A stretch of 40,725 nucleotides of DNA from an uncultured Bacilli bacterium (GTDB lineage: Bacteria > Bacillota_I > Bacilli_A > RF39 > UBA660): contig CAKOSA010000010.1 in assembly GCA_934101865.1 (NCBI GenBank), positions 1 to 40,725 on the forward strand, written 5' to 3'. The position numbers and the translations under genes are program-made. Under the pieces are notes generated by a model. That model was not told where the DNA came from, searched no databases, and saw nothing but the letters and a program-made list of their open reading frames with translations. Numbering within the stretch: position 1 is the stretch's first letter; the number at the start of each line of letters is the position of its first letter. Positions 8,714-16,864 of this stretch are shown here, in pieces.

Positions 8714-10154
8714 TCATATCACCCATTTTCACCCTATTATCAGACAAATAACTAACCCTCTTTTTAATCATTTTCTCAGGAAATTTAACAATACTATTTT
8801 TAAGTCCCTCTATATAAGTGGGAATAAACGGCATCAAATAAGGCTTTCCAAAAGACTTAAGACTAGCCATTTTAATAAGATAAACACAAAAAGCCAGCAC
8901 TAGCCCATACATTCCCATAAAACTAGCCGCAATCATAAAAAATAATCTGTACCATCTAAGTCCATTAATAATTTCCTGTTCTGAAAACGATAAAGCCGCA
9001 ATCGATGTCAGTGCCACAACAATAATCATAATCGGTGACACAAGCCCAGCATTAACAGCCGCTTCCCCAAGTATCAACGCTCCAACAATCGATAAAGCAC
9101 TCGATGTAAAATTAGGAATCCTAAGATCACTCTCCCGCAAAATCTCAAAAGCAAGTATCATAATAAGAGCCTCAAAAAACGCTGGAAACGGAATATTATT
9201 CCTTTGAGCTGCAAAATTAATAATAAGAAGCGTAGGTATCATCTCCTGATTGTAAGTAGTAATAGCAATATAAAACGCCGGCGTCAAAAGCGAAATATGA
9301 AACGCCAAATACTTCACAATCCTCGTAAAAGTAACATTTATCCCCTTATTATACCTATCCTCCGCATCAATAAAACAATCACTAAGTAATCCAGGCATAA
9401 TCAGAACAAAAGGCGAATTATCAACCACAATTACCACTTTTCCATTCAAAAGTGCTTCCGCGGTCGTATCCGGTCTTTCACTGCTAATAATTGTCGGAAA
9501 CACAGACTTATCTTCCTTTTCAATTAAATTCTTAATCTGTCCCGAATTAATAATCCCCGAAATATCAATATTCTCAAGTCTCTTCTTAACAGTATCAACA
9601 AGTTCCTCTTTAACAATCCCATTAACATAAAGAAGACTAACCTTAGTACCCGTATACCTCCCAATCTTAAAATCCATAACCCATAAATCACTAGAACGAA
9701 TTCTTCTATAAATAAGCCCAATATTAGTTTCAATATTCTCATTAAAACTATCCATAGCCCCTCTAACACTATTCTCTGTAAGAGGACTAGATATTCCCCT
9801 AGATAAGTTCTTTTTCGTTTCAACAGCTATCGGTTTCTTCCCCTCCACCAATATTACCGTAAATCCACTATTAATATGATAAATAATATCATCAAAAGAA
9901 TTCAAAATCTTAACCTTAAAAACATCAATACTATTAACAATTTCTCTATAAATATTTTTACATTTAACTCCTCTTTCTTCAATACTATCTAAGCTCCTAA
10001 TAACAAAATCACTAATACTATCACTAGAACAAACCGCTTCATTATAAATAATATAAATAATCTCCTCATTAATAAATTTCTTTCTATATATAAAGTTACC
10101 ATTCTCATTAGTTTTCCATTTAATCTTTTCTACAATACTATTAATATTTTTCAT
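8706..10154 (-). CDS. gerAA: Spore germination protein GerAA family (germinant receptor A subunit)
   Basis: The A subunit is thought to form the oligomeric ion-channel part of the germinant receptor. A cytosolic N-terminal half (about 1-230) is followed by four to six transmembrane segments and a basic C-terminal tail. Family signatures include FPTIISSERPD, then GKVVIVVDNSPFVLIMPGLLSD, and AAVNAGLVSPIMIIVVALT. The ATG at 10154 is preferred because GGTGA lies 5 bases upstream; in-frame starts nine codons (TTG) and four codons further upstream lack a spaced Shine-Dalgarno. Predicted length is 482 residues, normal for the family. It is the first gene of the gerAA-gerAC-gerAB operon, divergent from the S41 protease gene. 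Confidence 0.93.
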   Translation of the reverse strand: MKNINSIVEKIKWKTNENGNFIYRKKFINEEIIYIIYNEAVCSSDSISDFVIRSLDSIEERGVKCKNIYREIVNSIDVFKVKILNSFDDIIYHINSGFTVILVEGKKPIAVETKKNLSRGISSPLTENSVRGAMDSFNENIETNIGLIYRRIRSSDLWVMDFKIGRYTGTKVSLLYVNGIVKEELVDTVKKRLENIDISGIINSGQIKNLIEKEDKSVFPTIISSERPDTTAEALLNGKVVIVVDNSPFVLIMPGLLSDCFIDAEDRYNKGINVTFTRIVKYLAFHISLLTPAFYIAITTYNQEMIPTLLIINFAAQRNNIPFPAFFEALIMILAFEILRESDLRIPNFTSSALSIVGALILGEAAVNAGLVSPIMIIVVALTSIAALSFSEQEIINGLRWYRLFFMIAASFMGMYGLVLAFCVYLIKMASLKSFGKPYLMPFIPTYIEGLKNSIVKFPEKMIKKRVSYLSDNRVKMGDMND

Positions 10155-10191
10155 ACAATTCACCATTTTTATTATTACCAACTATTAAAAA

Positions 10192-10198
10192 TAATATG
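10192..10198 (-). promoter_or_regulatory. Possible sigma-G -10 element of the ger operon
   Basis: On the minus strand CATATTA matches the CATNNTA -10 pattern of forespore sigma-G promoters, about 38 bases before the gerAA start. The -35 region (GAGTT-like at 17 bp) is only a partial match. Sigma-G control of ger operons is known in Bacillus; here it is inference. Confidence 0.3.
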
Positions 10199-10231
10199 TA
10201 TAAATTAATAATGTAAACTCGTCCAAAAGAC

Positions 10232-10260
10232 TTGTAAGAAAATGCAAAATATGGTAAACT
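10232..10260 (+). promoter_or_regulatory. Promoter of the S41 protease gene
   Basis: TTGTAA (10232-10237), a 17-bp spacer and TAAACT (10255-10260), with a TGG extension before the -10. Confidence 0.5.
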
Positions 10261-10284
10261 ACTATTAGAAAAGATGGTGAGCAA

Positions 10285-11586
10285 ATGGAAGACAAAAAAC
10301 GAAAAAATGAACGAAAAAAATTGCAGATTTTCAAAAACTACAACCCCAAACCTGCAAAAAAAAGGCCATTATTTCATAAATTACGAACCAAAAAAGAAAA
10401 AACTACCTATACTTTTGAAGAAGTATTTATAATAATGATAATATCCCTAGTAATAGGATTTTTTACCTGTTTTTCCCTAAATAAAATCCTATCGGGTGGA
10501 AAAAATTATCGCTTACTATCCAAAGACTTAAACAAATTTGTTGATGCCTACCAAACCGTATTAAAAAATTATCCCGATAAACTAGATACAAGTAAACTAG
10601 TCGAGAGTGCCATCGAAGGAATGATGTCCTCCATTGGCGATAAATATACCACATATAACGATGTCGACGGAGCAACCACATTTAACGAAACCGTAAGCGG
10701 AACTTACGAAGGAATAGGTTGCCTAGTAACAACAAACGAAAACGGTATTCAAATAATCGAAGTCTTTGACGATAGCCCCGCTAGCAAAGCCGGCTTAAAA
10801 GAAAAAGATATAATAAAGAAAATAGACGGCCAAGACTTCTCAGATAAAACCAGCTCAGATATGGCAAATTATATAAAAGAATTAGACAAAAAAGAGGTGA
10901 AAATAACTATTCAAAGAGATAGTGAAGAAAAAGAGGTGAAACTAAAAAGACAAAAACTAGAAGTACCAACAGTAACCACCAAAGTATATGAAAAAAATAA
11001 TAAAAAAATAGGCTATATAGATATATCAATCTTTTCCTCCGTAACCGATAAACAATTCAAAGAAAAGCTAAAAGAATTAGAAAAAAAAGACATTGACGGA
11101 TTAATAATAGATGTCAGAGACAATAACGGAGGATACCTAAACGTTGTAACAAACATAGCATCTAGTCTTCTAAAAAAAGGAGACATAATATATAAGTTAG
11201 AAAAAAGTACCAAAAAAGTAGAAACCAAAAAGGATACAACCAAGGAAAAACGTACCTACCCAATAGCAATTCTGGTAAACGCGAGTAGCGCTTCCGCTTC
11301 CGAAATACTAGCATCAGCTATTAAAGAAAGCTATAAAGGCTTCGTCGTAGGAACAAATACCTATGGAAAAGGGACAGTTCAACAAACAATGAACTTAGAA
11401 GATGGCAGTATGATAAAATACACTATTGAAAACTGGTTAACACCAAATGGTAACTGGATAAATGAAGTAGGGGTAACTCCCACTAACGTTATAGAATTAG
11501 ATGAAAGTTATTACCAAAATCCAATTCCCGAAAATGATAATCAATTACAAGAGGCCATAAATTTAGTAAGTAACCAGCAGAAATAG
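10285..11586 (+). CDS. Carboxy-terminal processing protease, S41 family, membrane anchored
   Basis: A tail-type serine protease with a Ser/Lys dyad. It has a basic cytoplasmic N-terminus (1-45), one transmembrane anchor (about 47-68), a PDZ domain (about 140-220) and an S41 catalytic core. The SASASE motif gives S337, and K362 in the YGKGTVQ motif is 25 residues on, as in Bacillus CtpB (S309/K334). At 433 residues it has the family length. The active site faces the cell exterior or intermembrane space. In Bacillus, CtpB cleaves SpoIVFA during sporulation. Being divergent from a ger operon fits such a role, but general CtpA housekeeping function is equally possible. The start follows GGTGAGC. 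Confidence 0.93.
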   Translation: MEDKKRKNERKKLQIFKNYNPKPAKKRPLFHKLRTKKEKTTYTFEEVFIIMIISLVIGFFTCFSLNKILSGGKNYRLLSKDLNKFVDAYQTVLKNYPDKLDTSKLVESAIEGMMSSIGDKYTTYNDVDGATTFNETVSGTYEGIGCLVTTNENGIQIIEVFDDSPASKAGLKEKDIIKKIDGQDFSDKTSSDMANYIKELDKKEVKITIQRDSEEKEVKLKRQKLEVPTVTTKVYEKNNKKIGYIDISIFSSVTDKQFKEKLKELEKKDIDGLIIDVRDNNGGYLNVVTNIASSLLKKGDIIYKLEKSTKKVETKKDTTKEKRTYPIAILVNASSASASEILASAIKESYKGFVVGTNTYGKGTVQQTMNLEDGSMIKYTIENWLTPNGNWINEVGVTPTNVIELDESYYQNPIPENDNQLQEAINLVSNQQK

Positions 11587-11602
11587 TAAATTTCTGCTTT
11601 TT
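11576..11602 (+). terminator. Terminator overlapping the S41 protease stop codon
   Basis: A perfect 9-bp stem AGCAGAAAT/ATTTCTGCT with a 5-base loop is followed by TTTT. Confidence 0.85.
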
Positions 11603-11623
11603 CCATAAAAAATATTCCATAAA

Positions 11624-11642
11624 TGTAACCATTTAGGTAACA
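11624..11642 (+). promoter_or_regulatory. Candidate AgrA operator upstream of agrA
   Basis: TGTAACCATTTAGGTAACA contains GTAAC twice with a 12-bp period and is also a near-palindrome. It covers the -35 position of the agrA promoter, where no consensus -35 is seen. GTAACCATTTAGGTAA matches 14 of 16 bases of 14625-14640 upstream of agrB. LytTR-family regulators bind short direct repeats; assignment to AgrA is inference. Confidence 0.5.
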
Positions 11643-11657
11643 AAATAAAAGAAGTTG

Positions 11658-11666
11658 TGTTATAAT
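11658..11666 (+). promoter_or_regulatory. Extended -10 of the agrA-agrC promoter
   Basis: TGTTATAAT, an extended -10 without a recognisable -35, sits downstream of the repeat at 11624-11642. This is the usual look of an activator-dependent promoter. Confidence 0.6.
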
Positions 11667-11697
11667 AAAGGTGAATTCACCTAGGAGGAGATATATT

Positions 11698-12423
11698 ATG
11701 CTAAGGTTCGTAATATGCGAAGACAAACAAAAAGATTTAGAGAGGACAAGGTTAGCGATTAATAAAGCGATGGTGCATTACGATATCGATTACAGAGTAA
11801 ATGTGTATTCAGAGTTAAATTCAGAACTAGAAAACTTTATTAAAACTAATGATGACACAAAAATTTATCTACTAGATATTGAGCTAAAGAACACATCTGG
11901 ACTTGAAGTAGCAAATATTGTAAGAAAATACGATTGGAAAAGTTACATAGTAGTAACAACAGAATACACAAATCATAAAAGTGAAATATTTCATTTTCGA
12001 TTAATGATTGTCGACTACATCAGTAAAGGAAGTAGCGATTATAGCAAAAGACTAATTGAAACCATAAGAACCATATACGAAAATATTGAAAAAGACGCTA
12101 TACTAGATTTCAATTTCGGCCAAAGACACCACCGTGTTTTATGTAGTGAGATAGCCTACATTGAAAAAGAACCACAACAATCAAAATGTACAATTCATTT
12201 AATAGATGGTACCTCACTATCTATAAATACAACATTAGTCCAAATCAAAAAGAAATTAACTTCTAAGTTTTATCAATCTCACCAAGCGTGTATAGTGAAT
12301 TCAGAAGCAATAAGAGATATAGATTTTTCCCAAAACTTAATTAAACTAAAAAATGATGTAGTAATTCCACTATTATCAGAACGACATAAAAAGGTTTTAA
12401 GACAATTTGCAAAGCATTCTTAG
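11698..12423 (+). CDS. agrA: AgrA-type response regulator (receiver + LytTR domain)
   Basis: Receives phosphate from AgrC and binds promoter repeats through a LytTR domain to auto-induce the quorum-sensing locus. The receiver domain (about 1-125) has acidic residues E8/D9 and the phospho-acceptor D60 in YLLDIEL. The C-terminal LytTR domain (about 140-241) contains the family pattern RHHRVLCSEIAYIEKE and FYQSHQACIVN. The ATG at 11698 is chosen over an upstream in-frame GTG at 11671 because AGGAGGAG lies 7 bases before the ATG and the upstream codons include that site. At 241 residues it matches AgrA. The end overlaps agrC by 17 bases. Confidence 0.92.
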   Translation: MLRFVICEDKQKDLERTRLAINKAMVHYDIDYRVNVYSELNSELENFIKTNDDTKIYLLDIELKNTSGLEVANIVRKYDWKSYIVVTTEYTNHKSEIFHFRLMIVDYISKGSSDYSKRLIETIRTIYENIEKDAILDFNFGQRHHRVLCSEIAYIEKEPQQSKCTIHLIDGTSLSINTTLVQIKKKLTSKFYQSHQACIVNSEAIRDIDFSQNLIKLKNDVVIPLLSERHKKVLRQFAKHS

Positions 12424-13726
12424 TAACATCATTGGTAGTTTAGTATTAAGTATCGGAAGTATATATTATGCTCGTGTTGCTCTTCAAGATAAAGAAAAAA
12501 TTTACAAACCTAAATACATTTTATCAATCCTAATTATTACCACAGTTTATACAATAGTTTTTCTAAATTGTGAAGGAAGTACAAGGTCAATAATAAATTT
12601 TATTGTTTATGTTGCGGTGTATAGAAGATTATTTAATATAAGTGCCTCCAAGGCCATATTACTTACATTTGTTTATTCTATAATATTAATAGTACCTGAT
12701 TTGGTCACTTTATTTGTGGCCATTGATATAGTTGGAATTAGTAAAGAGTACTATTATAATAATTTTGCAGGTACTGCCCTAGCAAATATGATAGTGTGTT
12801 CTGGATTTGTATTATTAACATTTATTGGTAAAAAACATCTTCAACGGCTTTTTAGACATAAACTAGAAAATAGTATAGTAAATATAATATATTCAGTCGG
12901 AACCTTTACTTGTGTAGTAGTTGTATTTTACAAAATAATTGAAGAGTTTCAAGAAATAACTCACTCTGATACACTTGTATTAGTAACTATGATTATCGTT
13001 TTTGTTACAGTTCTTATGAGTTATTATAATGCTAGGATTAGTAAACAGAAAACTGTTGCCAAATATGATAAAATGCTTGAATTCATAAAAATATATGAAA
13101 CGGAGATTGAAACGCAGAGAGTAACTAATCACGAAATTAAAAATCAATTTACTACCATAAAATCAATGATGCTTGATGGCGTAAGAAGTGAAGAAATAGT
13201 TGCATATATAGATGAAATATATGGAGATATTAGAAAAATAAATAATCAAGAATACGCAAAGTTAACATATCTACCTGCTAATGGCATAAAAGGTCTTCTA
13301 TACTTTAAAATAGATGAAGCAAAATCCAAAGGCATAAATGTTTCCGTAAACATATCTTCCAAAATAGCAAATTCCATAATAACAACTCTCGATACTAAGG
13401 ATTTCAAAAACCTCGGAAAATTACTAGGAGTATTTATAGATAATGCTATTGAAGCAAGTGCCAAAACTCCTGAGAAAGCCATTGGTATAGAAATGTATAC
13501 AACCGGTAGTGGTGTTGAAATAATAATGAGTAATTCATTTTCTGGAAATATTGATGAAAAAGTTGGAAAGGAAAGATATTCTACGAAGGGCAAGCATCGT
13601 GGACACGGATTATTACTTGCTAATAATATTATTGAACAAAATAGTGTGTTTGAAATACACAGGGAAATAATAAATGTAATTTATGTTCAAACATTACTAA
13701 TTAAAGAACAAAAAAACCAAGTCTAG
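12407..13726 (+). CDS. agrC: AgrC-type sensor histidine kinase (GHKL family)
   Basis: A membrane receptor kinase for the autoinducing peptide. The N-terminal sensor has about six hydrophobic segments (1-205), followed by a coiled dimerisation/His domain with the phospho-acceptor H242 in TNHEIKNQF. The GHKL ATPase follows: N-box with N346 in FIDNAIEAS and G-box KHRGHGLLLANNI near 396-408. The most likely start is TTG at 12407 overlapping agrA; no ATG or GTG lies nearby in frame, and the only Shine-Dalgarno-like bases (AAGG) are rather far upstream. At 439 residues it fits AgrC. It converges on agrD with a shared terminator. Confidence 0.9.
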   Translation: MQSILSNIIGSLVLSIGSIYYARVALQDKEKIYKPKYILSILIITTVYTIVFLNCEGSTRSIINFIVYVAVYRRLFNISASKAILLTFVYSIILIVPDLVTLFVAIDIVGISKEYYYNNFAGTALANMIVCSGFVLLTFIGKKHLQRLFRHKLENSIVNIIYSVGTFTCVVVVFYKIIEEFQEITHSDTLVLVTMIIVFVTVLMSYYNARISKQKTVAKYDKMLEFIKIYETEIETQRVTNHEIKNQFTTIKSMMLDGVRSEEIVAYIDEIYGDIRKINNQEYAKLTYLPANGIKGLLYFKIDEAKSKGINVSVNISSKIANSIITTLDTKDFKNLGKLLGVFIDNAIEASAKTPEKAIGIEMYTTGSGVEIIMSNSFSGNIDEKVGKERYSTKGKHRGHGLLLANNIIEQNSVFEIHREIINVIYVQTLLIKEQKNQV

Positions 13727-13741
13727 GGAACTTGATTTTTT
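13711..13741. terminator. Bidirectional terminator between agrC and agrD
   Basis: CAAGT/ACTTG at the core, extended by A-T pairs with one mismatch, is flanked by A-run on the left and T-run on the right. The agrC stop codon is in the loop. Confidence 0.65.
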
Positions 13742-13767
13742 AAATTTTTGAAAAAACATTGGCAAAG

Positions 13768-13887
13768 TTATTTAATTAAACTTTTAGGCATTTTAGGTTC
13801 ATCAGTAAACCAAAACATACAAGCTTGACTTCCCATAGTAGCAGCGAAACTACCAATAGCAGTTAATATACCAGCAAAATATTTCAT
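13768..13887 (-). CDS. agrD: AgrD-type autoinducing peptide precursor
   Basis: A 39-residue gene found directly on the minus strand, preceded by AAGGAGGG 7 bases before its ATG and 33 bases after the agrB stop. The N-terminal part (1-22) is amphipathic and hydrophobic, as AgrD needs for membrane binding. The centre is QACMFWF and the tail TDEPKMPKSLIK is acidic/proline rich. That tail lines up with AgrD tails such as Staphylococcus DEVEVPKEL and Listeria EPEIPEEL. C23 would form the thiolactone. The ring is probably CMFWF (5 residues, Listeria-like), or CMFWFT if cleavage follows Thr. Together with adjacent AgrB, AgrC and AgrA the assignment is strong; the exact mature peptide is inference. 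Confidence 0.88.
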   Translation of the reverse strand: MKYFAGILTAIGSFAATMGSQACMFWFTDEPKMPKSLIK

Positions 13888-13920
13888 AAACTATCCCTCC
13901 TTTTCTATTCTTTTTTATGT

Positions 13921-14532
13921 TTAATTGCTTAAACCAATCTCATAATTCTTATAATTATCATACGATAAATTAAGAACTTTGTAAGATATAGGTAAAACCA
14001 TAATTACAGCTTCTACCATTCCAATAAGCATAAACATCGAAATAACGTTATCACTATAAACAAAAATCACAAAAGTGTATATCAAGCCAAACAACGTACT
14101 AAGAAATTTATATGTATTTCTCCTCTTTTTACTAACAATAGGTCTCTTCTCTGTATCCGCAGGAGCATATCTAAATAATAAACAAACGCAAATCGCACTG
14201 ATAATAGCTTTAACAATCAAACTAAAATTAACTCCAAGACATATATAAGTACCCCCAATAAACATAACTAAGGACATAATCAAACAATGGATGCTCTTCG
14301 AGGCGTGAAGACCAAAGGCAACAGTTCTAATAATATTATAAAATATAGATAATAATATAACCTGCCACAATATCCCTAAAATACTCGATAGAAGAATTAA
14401 AATAATAAGTTTAGAAAATGTCAGATATATACCTTCTAGTCCATATTCAATAATTTCTACCTGTTCTTCACTAATGCTAGGATTACTTTTCTTAATTATA
14501 TTAATTGATGACTTCAAAAATTTTTTCTTCAT
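13921..14532 (-). CDS. agrB: AgrB-type accessory gene regulator protease/transporter
   Basis: A membrane cysteine endopeptidase that removes the C-terminal tail of AgrD, forms the thiolactone and starts export. The 203 residues contain about five or six hydrophobic segments. The catalytic pair is H76 and C83 in FGLHASKSIHCLI, spaced seven apart as H77/C84 of Staphylococcus aureus. The PADTEKRPI motif after the central membrane segments is diagnostic. The start follows AGGTGGTGATGAG. A TATAAT at 14550-14555 (-) is so close that its transcript would lose the Shine-Dalgarno. A second candidate (TATATT at 14581-14586, minus strand) would place the repeat motif at 14625-14640 in an activator position. 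Confidence 0.93.
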   Translation of the reverse strand: MKKKFLKSSINIIKKSNPSISEEQVEIIEYGLEGIYLTFSKLIILILLSSILGILWQVILLSIFYNIIRTVAFGLHASKSIHCLIMSLVMFIGGTYICLGVNFSLIVKAIISAICVCLLFRYAPADTEKRPIVSKKRRNTYKFLSTLFGLIYTFVIFVYSDNVISMFMLIGMVEAVIMVLPISYKVLNLSYDNYKNYEIGLSN

Positions 14533-14624
14533 TTCTCATCACCACCTACATTATAACAAAAAGAGACATACCTTATTGAAAATATATATTAAAAAGCCAT
14601 ACCCCCTTAAAAGGTTTAGTACCC

Positions 14625-14640
14625 GTAAGCATTTAGTTAA
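14625..14640. promoter_or_regulatory. Second copy of the candidate AgrA operator
   Basis: GTAAGCATTTAGTTAA differs at two of 16 positions from 11625-11640 upstream of agrA. It lies between agrB (-) and the stalk-protein gene (+). The rest of 14533-14709 holds no gene I can support. Confidence 0.45.
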
Positions 14641-14709
14641 TTATCAAAAGTTTGAAAATTCACACAAATTTACGTTTAAATATTTTTTTAACAAATTTAA
14701 ATATACTAC

Positions 14710-14738
14710 TTGACAAATGTTTGAAAAAATGCTAAAAT
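14710..14738 (+). promoter_or_regulatory. Sigma-A promoter of the stalk-protein gene
   Basis: TTGACA (14710-14715), a 17-bp spacer and TAAAAT (14733-14738) with a TGC extension. Confidence 0.75.
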
Positions 14739-14786
14739 AATAGGCAACATTGAGGGAAAGACATACTTTTTAAGGGGGAAATTAAA

Positions 14787-16142
14787 ATGTATAATAATGA
14801 AGATAATGAAAAAGATTATGGAATTAACTGGATCGGTCTATTTATCAAAGTAATAATATTCGTAATGTTTATATTACTTGCAGTTTGGCTCGTAACAAAA
14901 GTTTTCTTCTCATATTCTAGTAAAGATTTAGAAAATGATTTATCAAGAATGAAAGTAGCTGCTGAAAACTATTTTACTGAGGACAACTTACCACAAGAAG
15001 TAGGAAAAAGCAAAATACTAACACTAAACGAAATGCTTAGTCAAAAATTAGTAAAATCAAAGACTATTGACAGTTGTGATAAGGAACAAAGTTACGCCAA
15101 AGCGACCAAATATGAAGAATATGCTTTAATAAAAGTAGAATTAGTTTGCGGAAATAAAAAAGATACAACGACAACTAAAATAGATAGAAACGGTAATAAA
15201 ACAACGGTTGATGATAATAAAGCAACGGAAACTAAGGAAGATAAAAAGACAGATAGTAGTAGCAAAGATAATACTGACAGTAAAAAAGATACCACTAAAA
15301 GTGATAGCAAAAAGAACAATAGTACTAAATCAGATAATAAAACATCATCAAACTCAAATTCAAATTCTAGTTCTAGTTCCAAATCAAATACCAGTTCAAG
15401 TGGAAACAAAAAATCAAATAGTGCAAGCAGTAATGCTGCAAATAATGCTGCAACCGGTACTACAACCGAAAGAAAAACACTATATTATGAACACGCTAAA
15501 ATAACATATAGTAGAGTTACTAGAAAAGTAGCCCAATATTGTAAAATATCAAGTGGTTCACATACATATTATACCTTAGCAAATACAGATTACAATAGTT
15601 ATGCCAAAGGAAATACATTTACATACAAAGTGAAAGTAACAAATATTCCATCAAACGCAACAAGTATATCTGTATCAAATATTGATAGATTTTCAAGCCA
15701 AAGTGAATATAGTACTTATATAAACGAGAGAAATCAAAATATAATAATGTGGACAGGTGGAAATAATAATGGTGGCTTAACTGAAAAAGATGCCGAAAAT
15801 TATAGAAGCCATAGTGCAACTTATGGATATACAGGAGAAGTAAATATAGATAAAAGCACAAGAATAGTTACTGTAACCGTTCACAAAACAAGCACAATTA
15901 CTTCATTAAAAGGTTCACAAGTATATATGCCAATAAAATTCACATTAACTTATAATGCACCAACCAGTGATTGCGTTGTTGATGCTTACGATAACAGAAA
16001 TAATTACTCATCATATCAAGTAACAAATATTTGGACTAGTACACAAGATGTTGAAAGTGGAGTAGACTACAATAATACAAAATGGAGTACATCAAGTGTC
16101 CTTGACGGATATAAAGCAACCGGAAAAAAAGAGTATAGATAA
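14787..16142 (+). CDS. Membrane-anchored extracellular protein with Ser/Asn/Lys-rich stalk, unknown function
   Basis: I do not recognise the family. The 451 residues start with a short acidic cytoplasmic tail (1-13) and a single transmembrane helix (about 15-42). A small domain (about 45-115) with two Cys (in SCDK and VCGN) that could pair follows. Then comes a long low-complexity linker (about 130-225) of Ser, Asn, Thr, Lys and Asp. The C-terminal part (about 226-451) is rich in aromatic, Thr and Asn residues and looks like a beta-sheet surface domain. There is no LPXTG sorting motif. The start follows AGGGGGAAATT, and it has its own strong promoter and terminator. Its place beside agrB raises the possibility of quorum-controlled expression, but that is only inference. 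Confidence 0.75.
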   Translation: MYNNEDNEKDYGINWIGLFIKVIIFVMFILLAVWLVTKVFFSYSSKDLENDLSRMKVAAENYFTEDNLPQEVGKSKILTLNEMLSQKLVKSKTIDSCDKEQSYAKATKYEEYALIKVELVCGNKKDTTTTKIDRNGNKTTVDDNKATETKEDKKTDSSSKDNTDSKKDTTKSDSKKNNSTKSDNKTSSNSNSNSSSSSKSNTSSSGNKKSNSASSNAANNAATGTTTERKTLYYEHAKITYSRVTRKVAQYCKISSGSHTYYTLANTDYNSYAKGNTFTYKVKVTNIPSNATSISVSNIDRFSSQSEYSTYINERNQNIIMWTGGNNNGGLTEKDAENYRSHSATYGYTGEVNIDKSTRIVTVTVHKTSTITSLKGSQVYMPIKFTLTYNAPTSDCVVDAYDNRNNYSSYQVTNIWTSTQDVESGVDYNNTKWSTSSVLDGYKATGKKEYR

Positions 16143-16144
16143 TG

Positions 16145-16171
16145 AAACTACCAAAAAACGGTAGTTTTTTT
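16145..16171 (+). terminator. Terminator after the stalk-protein gene
   Basis: A perfect 8-bp stem AAACTACC/GGTAGTTT is followed by T7, starting 3 bases after the stop. Confidence 0.85.
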
Positions 16172-16192
16172 ATATCTATACTAAAAAATATC

Positions 16193-16864
16193 CTAAAATA
16201 AATTAAAAGGATATCTTTTTGGTAATTCCAACTCAAAAAACATTTTATCATTACTAATAGGATGCCGAAAACAAATACTCTTTGCAAACAAAGCAATATT
16301 AGTTTTACTATTCATATCATTCATATTATACCTATGATCCCCAACCAAAGGATTACCCCTTGAAGAAAATTGAACTCTAATCTGATGCGAACGCCCCGTT
16401 TTAAGATTAATCTTAACCAAATTAAAATCACCATTTCTCTTAACTACAACATAATCCAAAATAGCAATTTTACCCTCATTTTTGTTAGTAACCCTAACCA
16501 TATTAGACTTATGATCCTTAATCAAATAATCCTCAAATCTTCCCTTATCATCAAGCCTACCCGTAACAACCGCATAATAAGTCTTCTCAAAAGAATGTTC
16601 ACTAATCTGTTTTGATAACCTTGCTGCACATTTGCTCGTTTTCGCAAAAACCATAATTCCTCCAACCGGTCTATCAAGCCTGTGAACAAGTCCCAAGTAA
16701 ACATTATTAGGCTTATTATATTTAATCTTAATATAACTCTTTAATAAAGAAAGAAAATCAATATCACCACTACTATCCTCACAAACCGGCATATTAATAG
16801 GCTTCTCAACAACTAAAAGATGATTATCCTCATATATAACATTAATATTTGGTAACTTTTCCAT
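16193..16864 (-). CDS. RluA-family RNA pseudouridine synthase
   Basis: Converts specific uridines in rRNA or tRNA to pseudouridine. The motif GLVHRLDRPVGG places the catalytic aspartate at D64, followed by family blocks KTYYAVVTGRL and LKTGRSHQIRVQFSSRGNPL. The ATG at 16864 is chosen over an in-frame GTG at 16873; it overlaps the end of the methyltransferase gene by 23 bases, so the two are co-transcribed. At 223 residues it is a short single-domain form without an S4 domain. The target uridine cannot be told. Pairing with an rRNA-methyltransferase-like gene fits a small RNA-modification operon. Confidence 0.88.
   Translation of the reverse strand: MEKLPNINVIYEDNHLLVVEKPINMPVCEDSSGDIDFLSLLKSYIKIKYNKPNNVYLGLVHRLDRPVGGIMVFAKTSKCAARLSKQISEHSFEKTYYAVVTGRLDDKGRFEDYLIKDHKSNMVRVTNKNEGKIAILDYVVVKRNGDFNLVKINLKTGRSHQIRVQFSSRGNPLVGDHRYNMNDMNSKTNIALFAKSICFRHPISNDKMFFELELPKRYPFNLF

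Noticed and set aside
14550..14555. TATAAT as the agrB promoter
   Set aside because: Its transcript would start inside the agrB Shine-Dalgarno; kept only as a remark, with a weaker upstream alternative.
15092..15504. Long open frames on both strands over the stalk region
   Set aside because: These are products of the low-complexity Ser/Asn/Lys coding repeat read in other frames.
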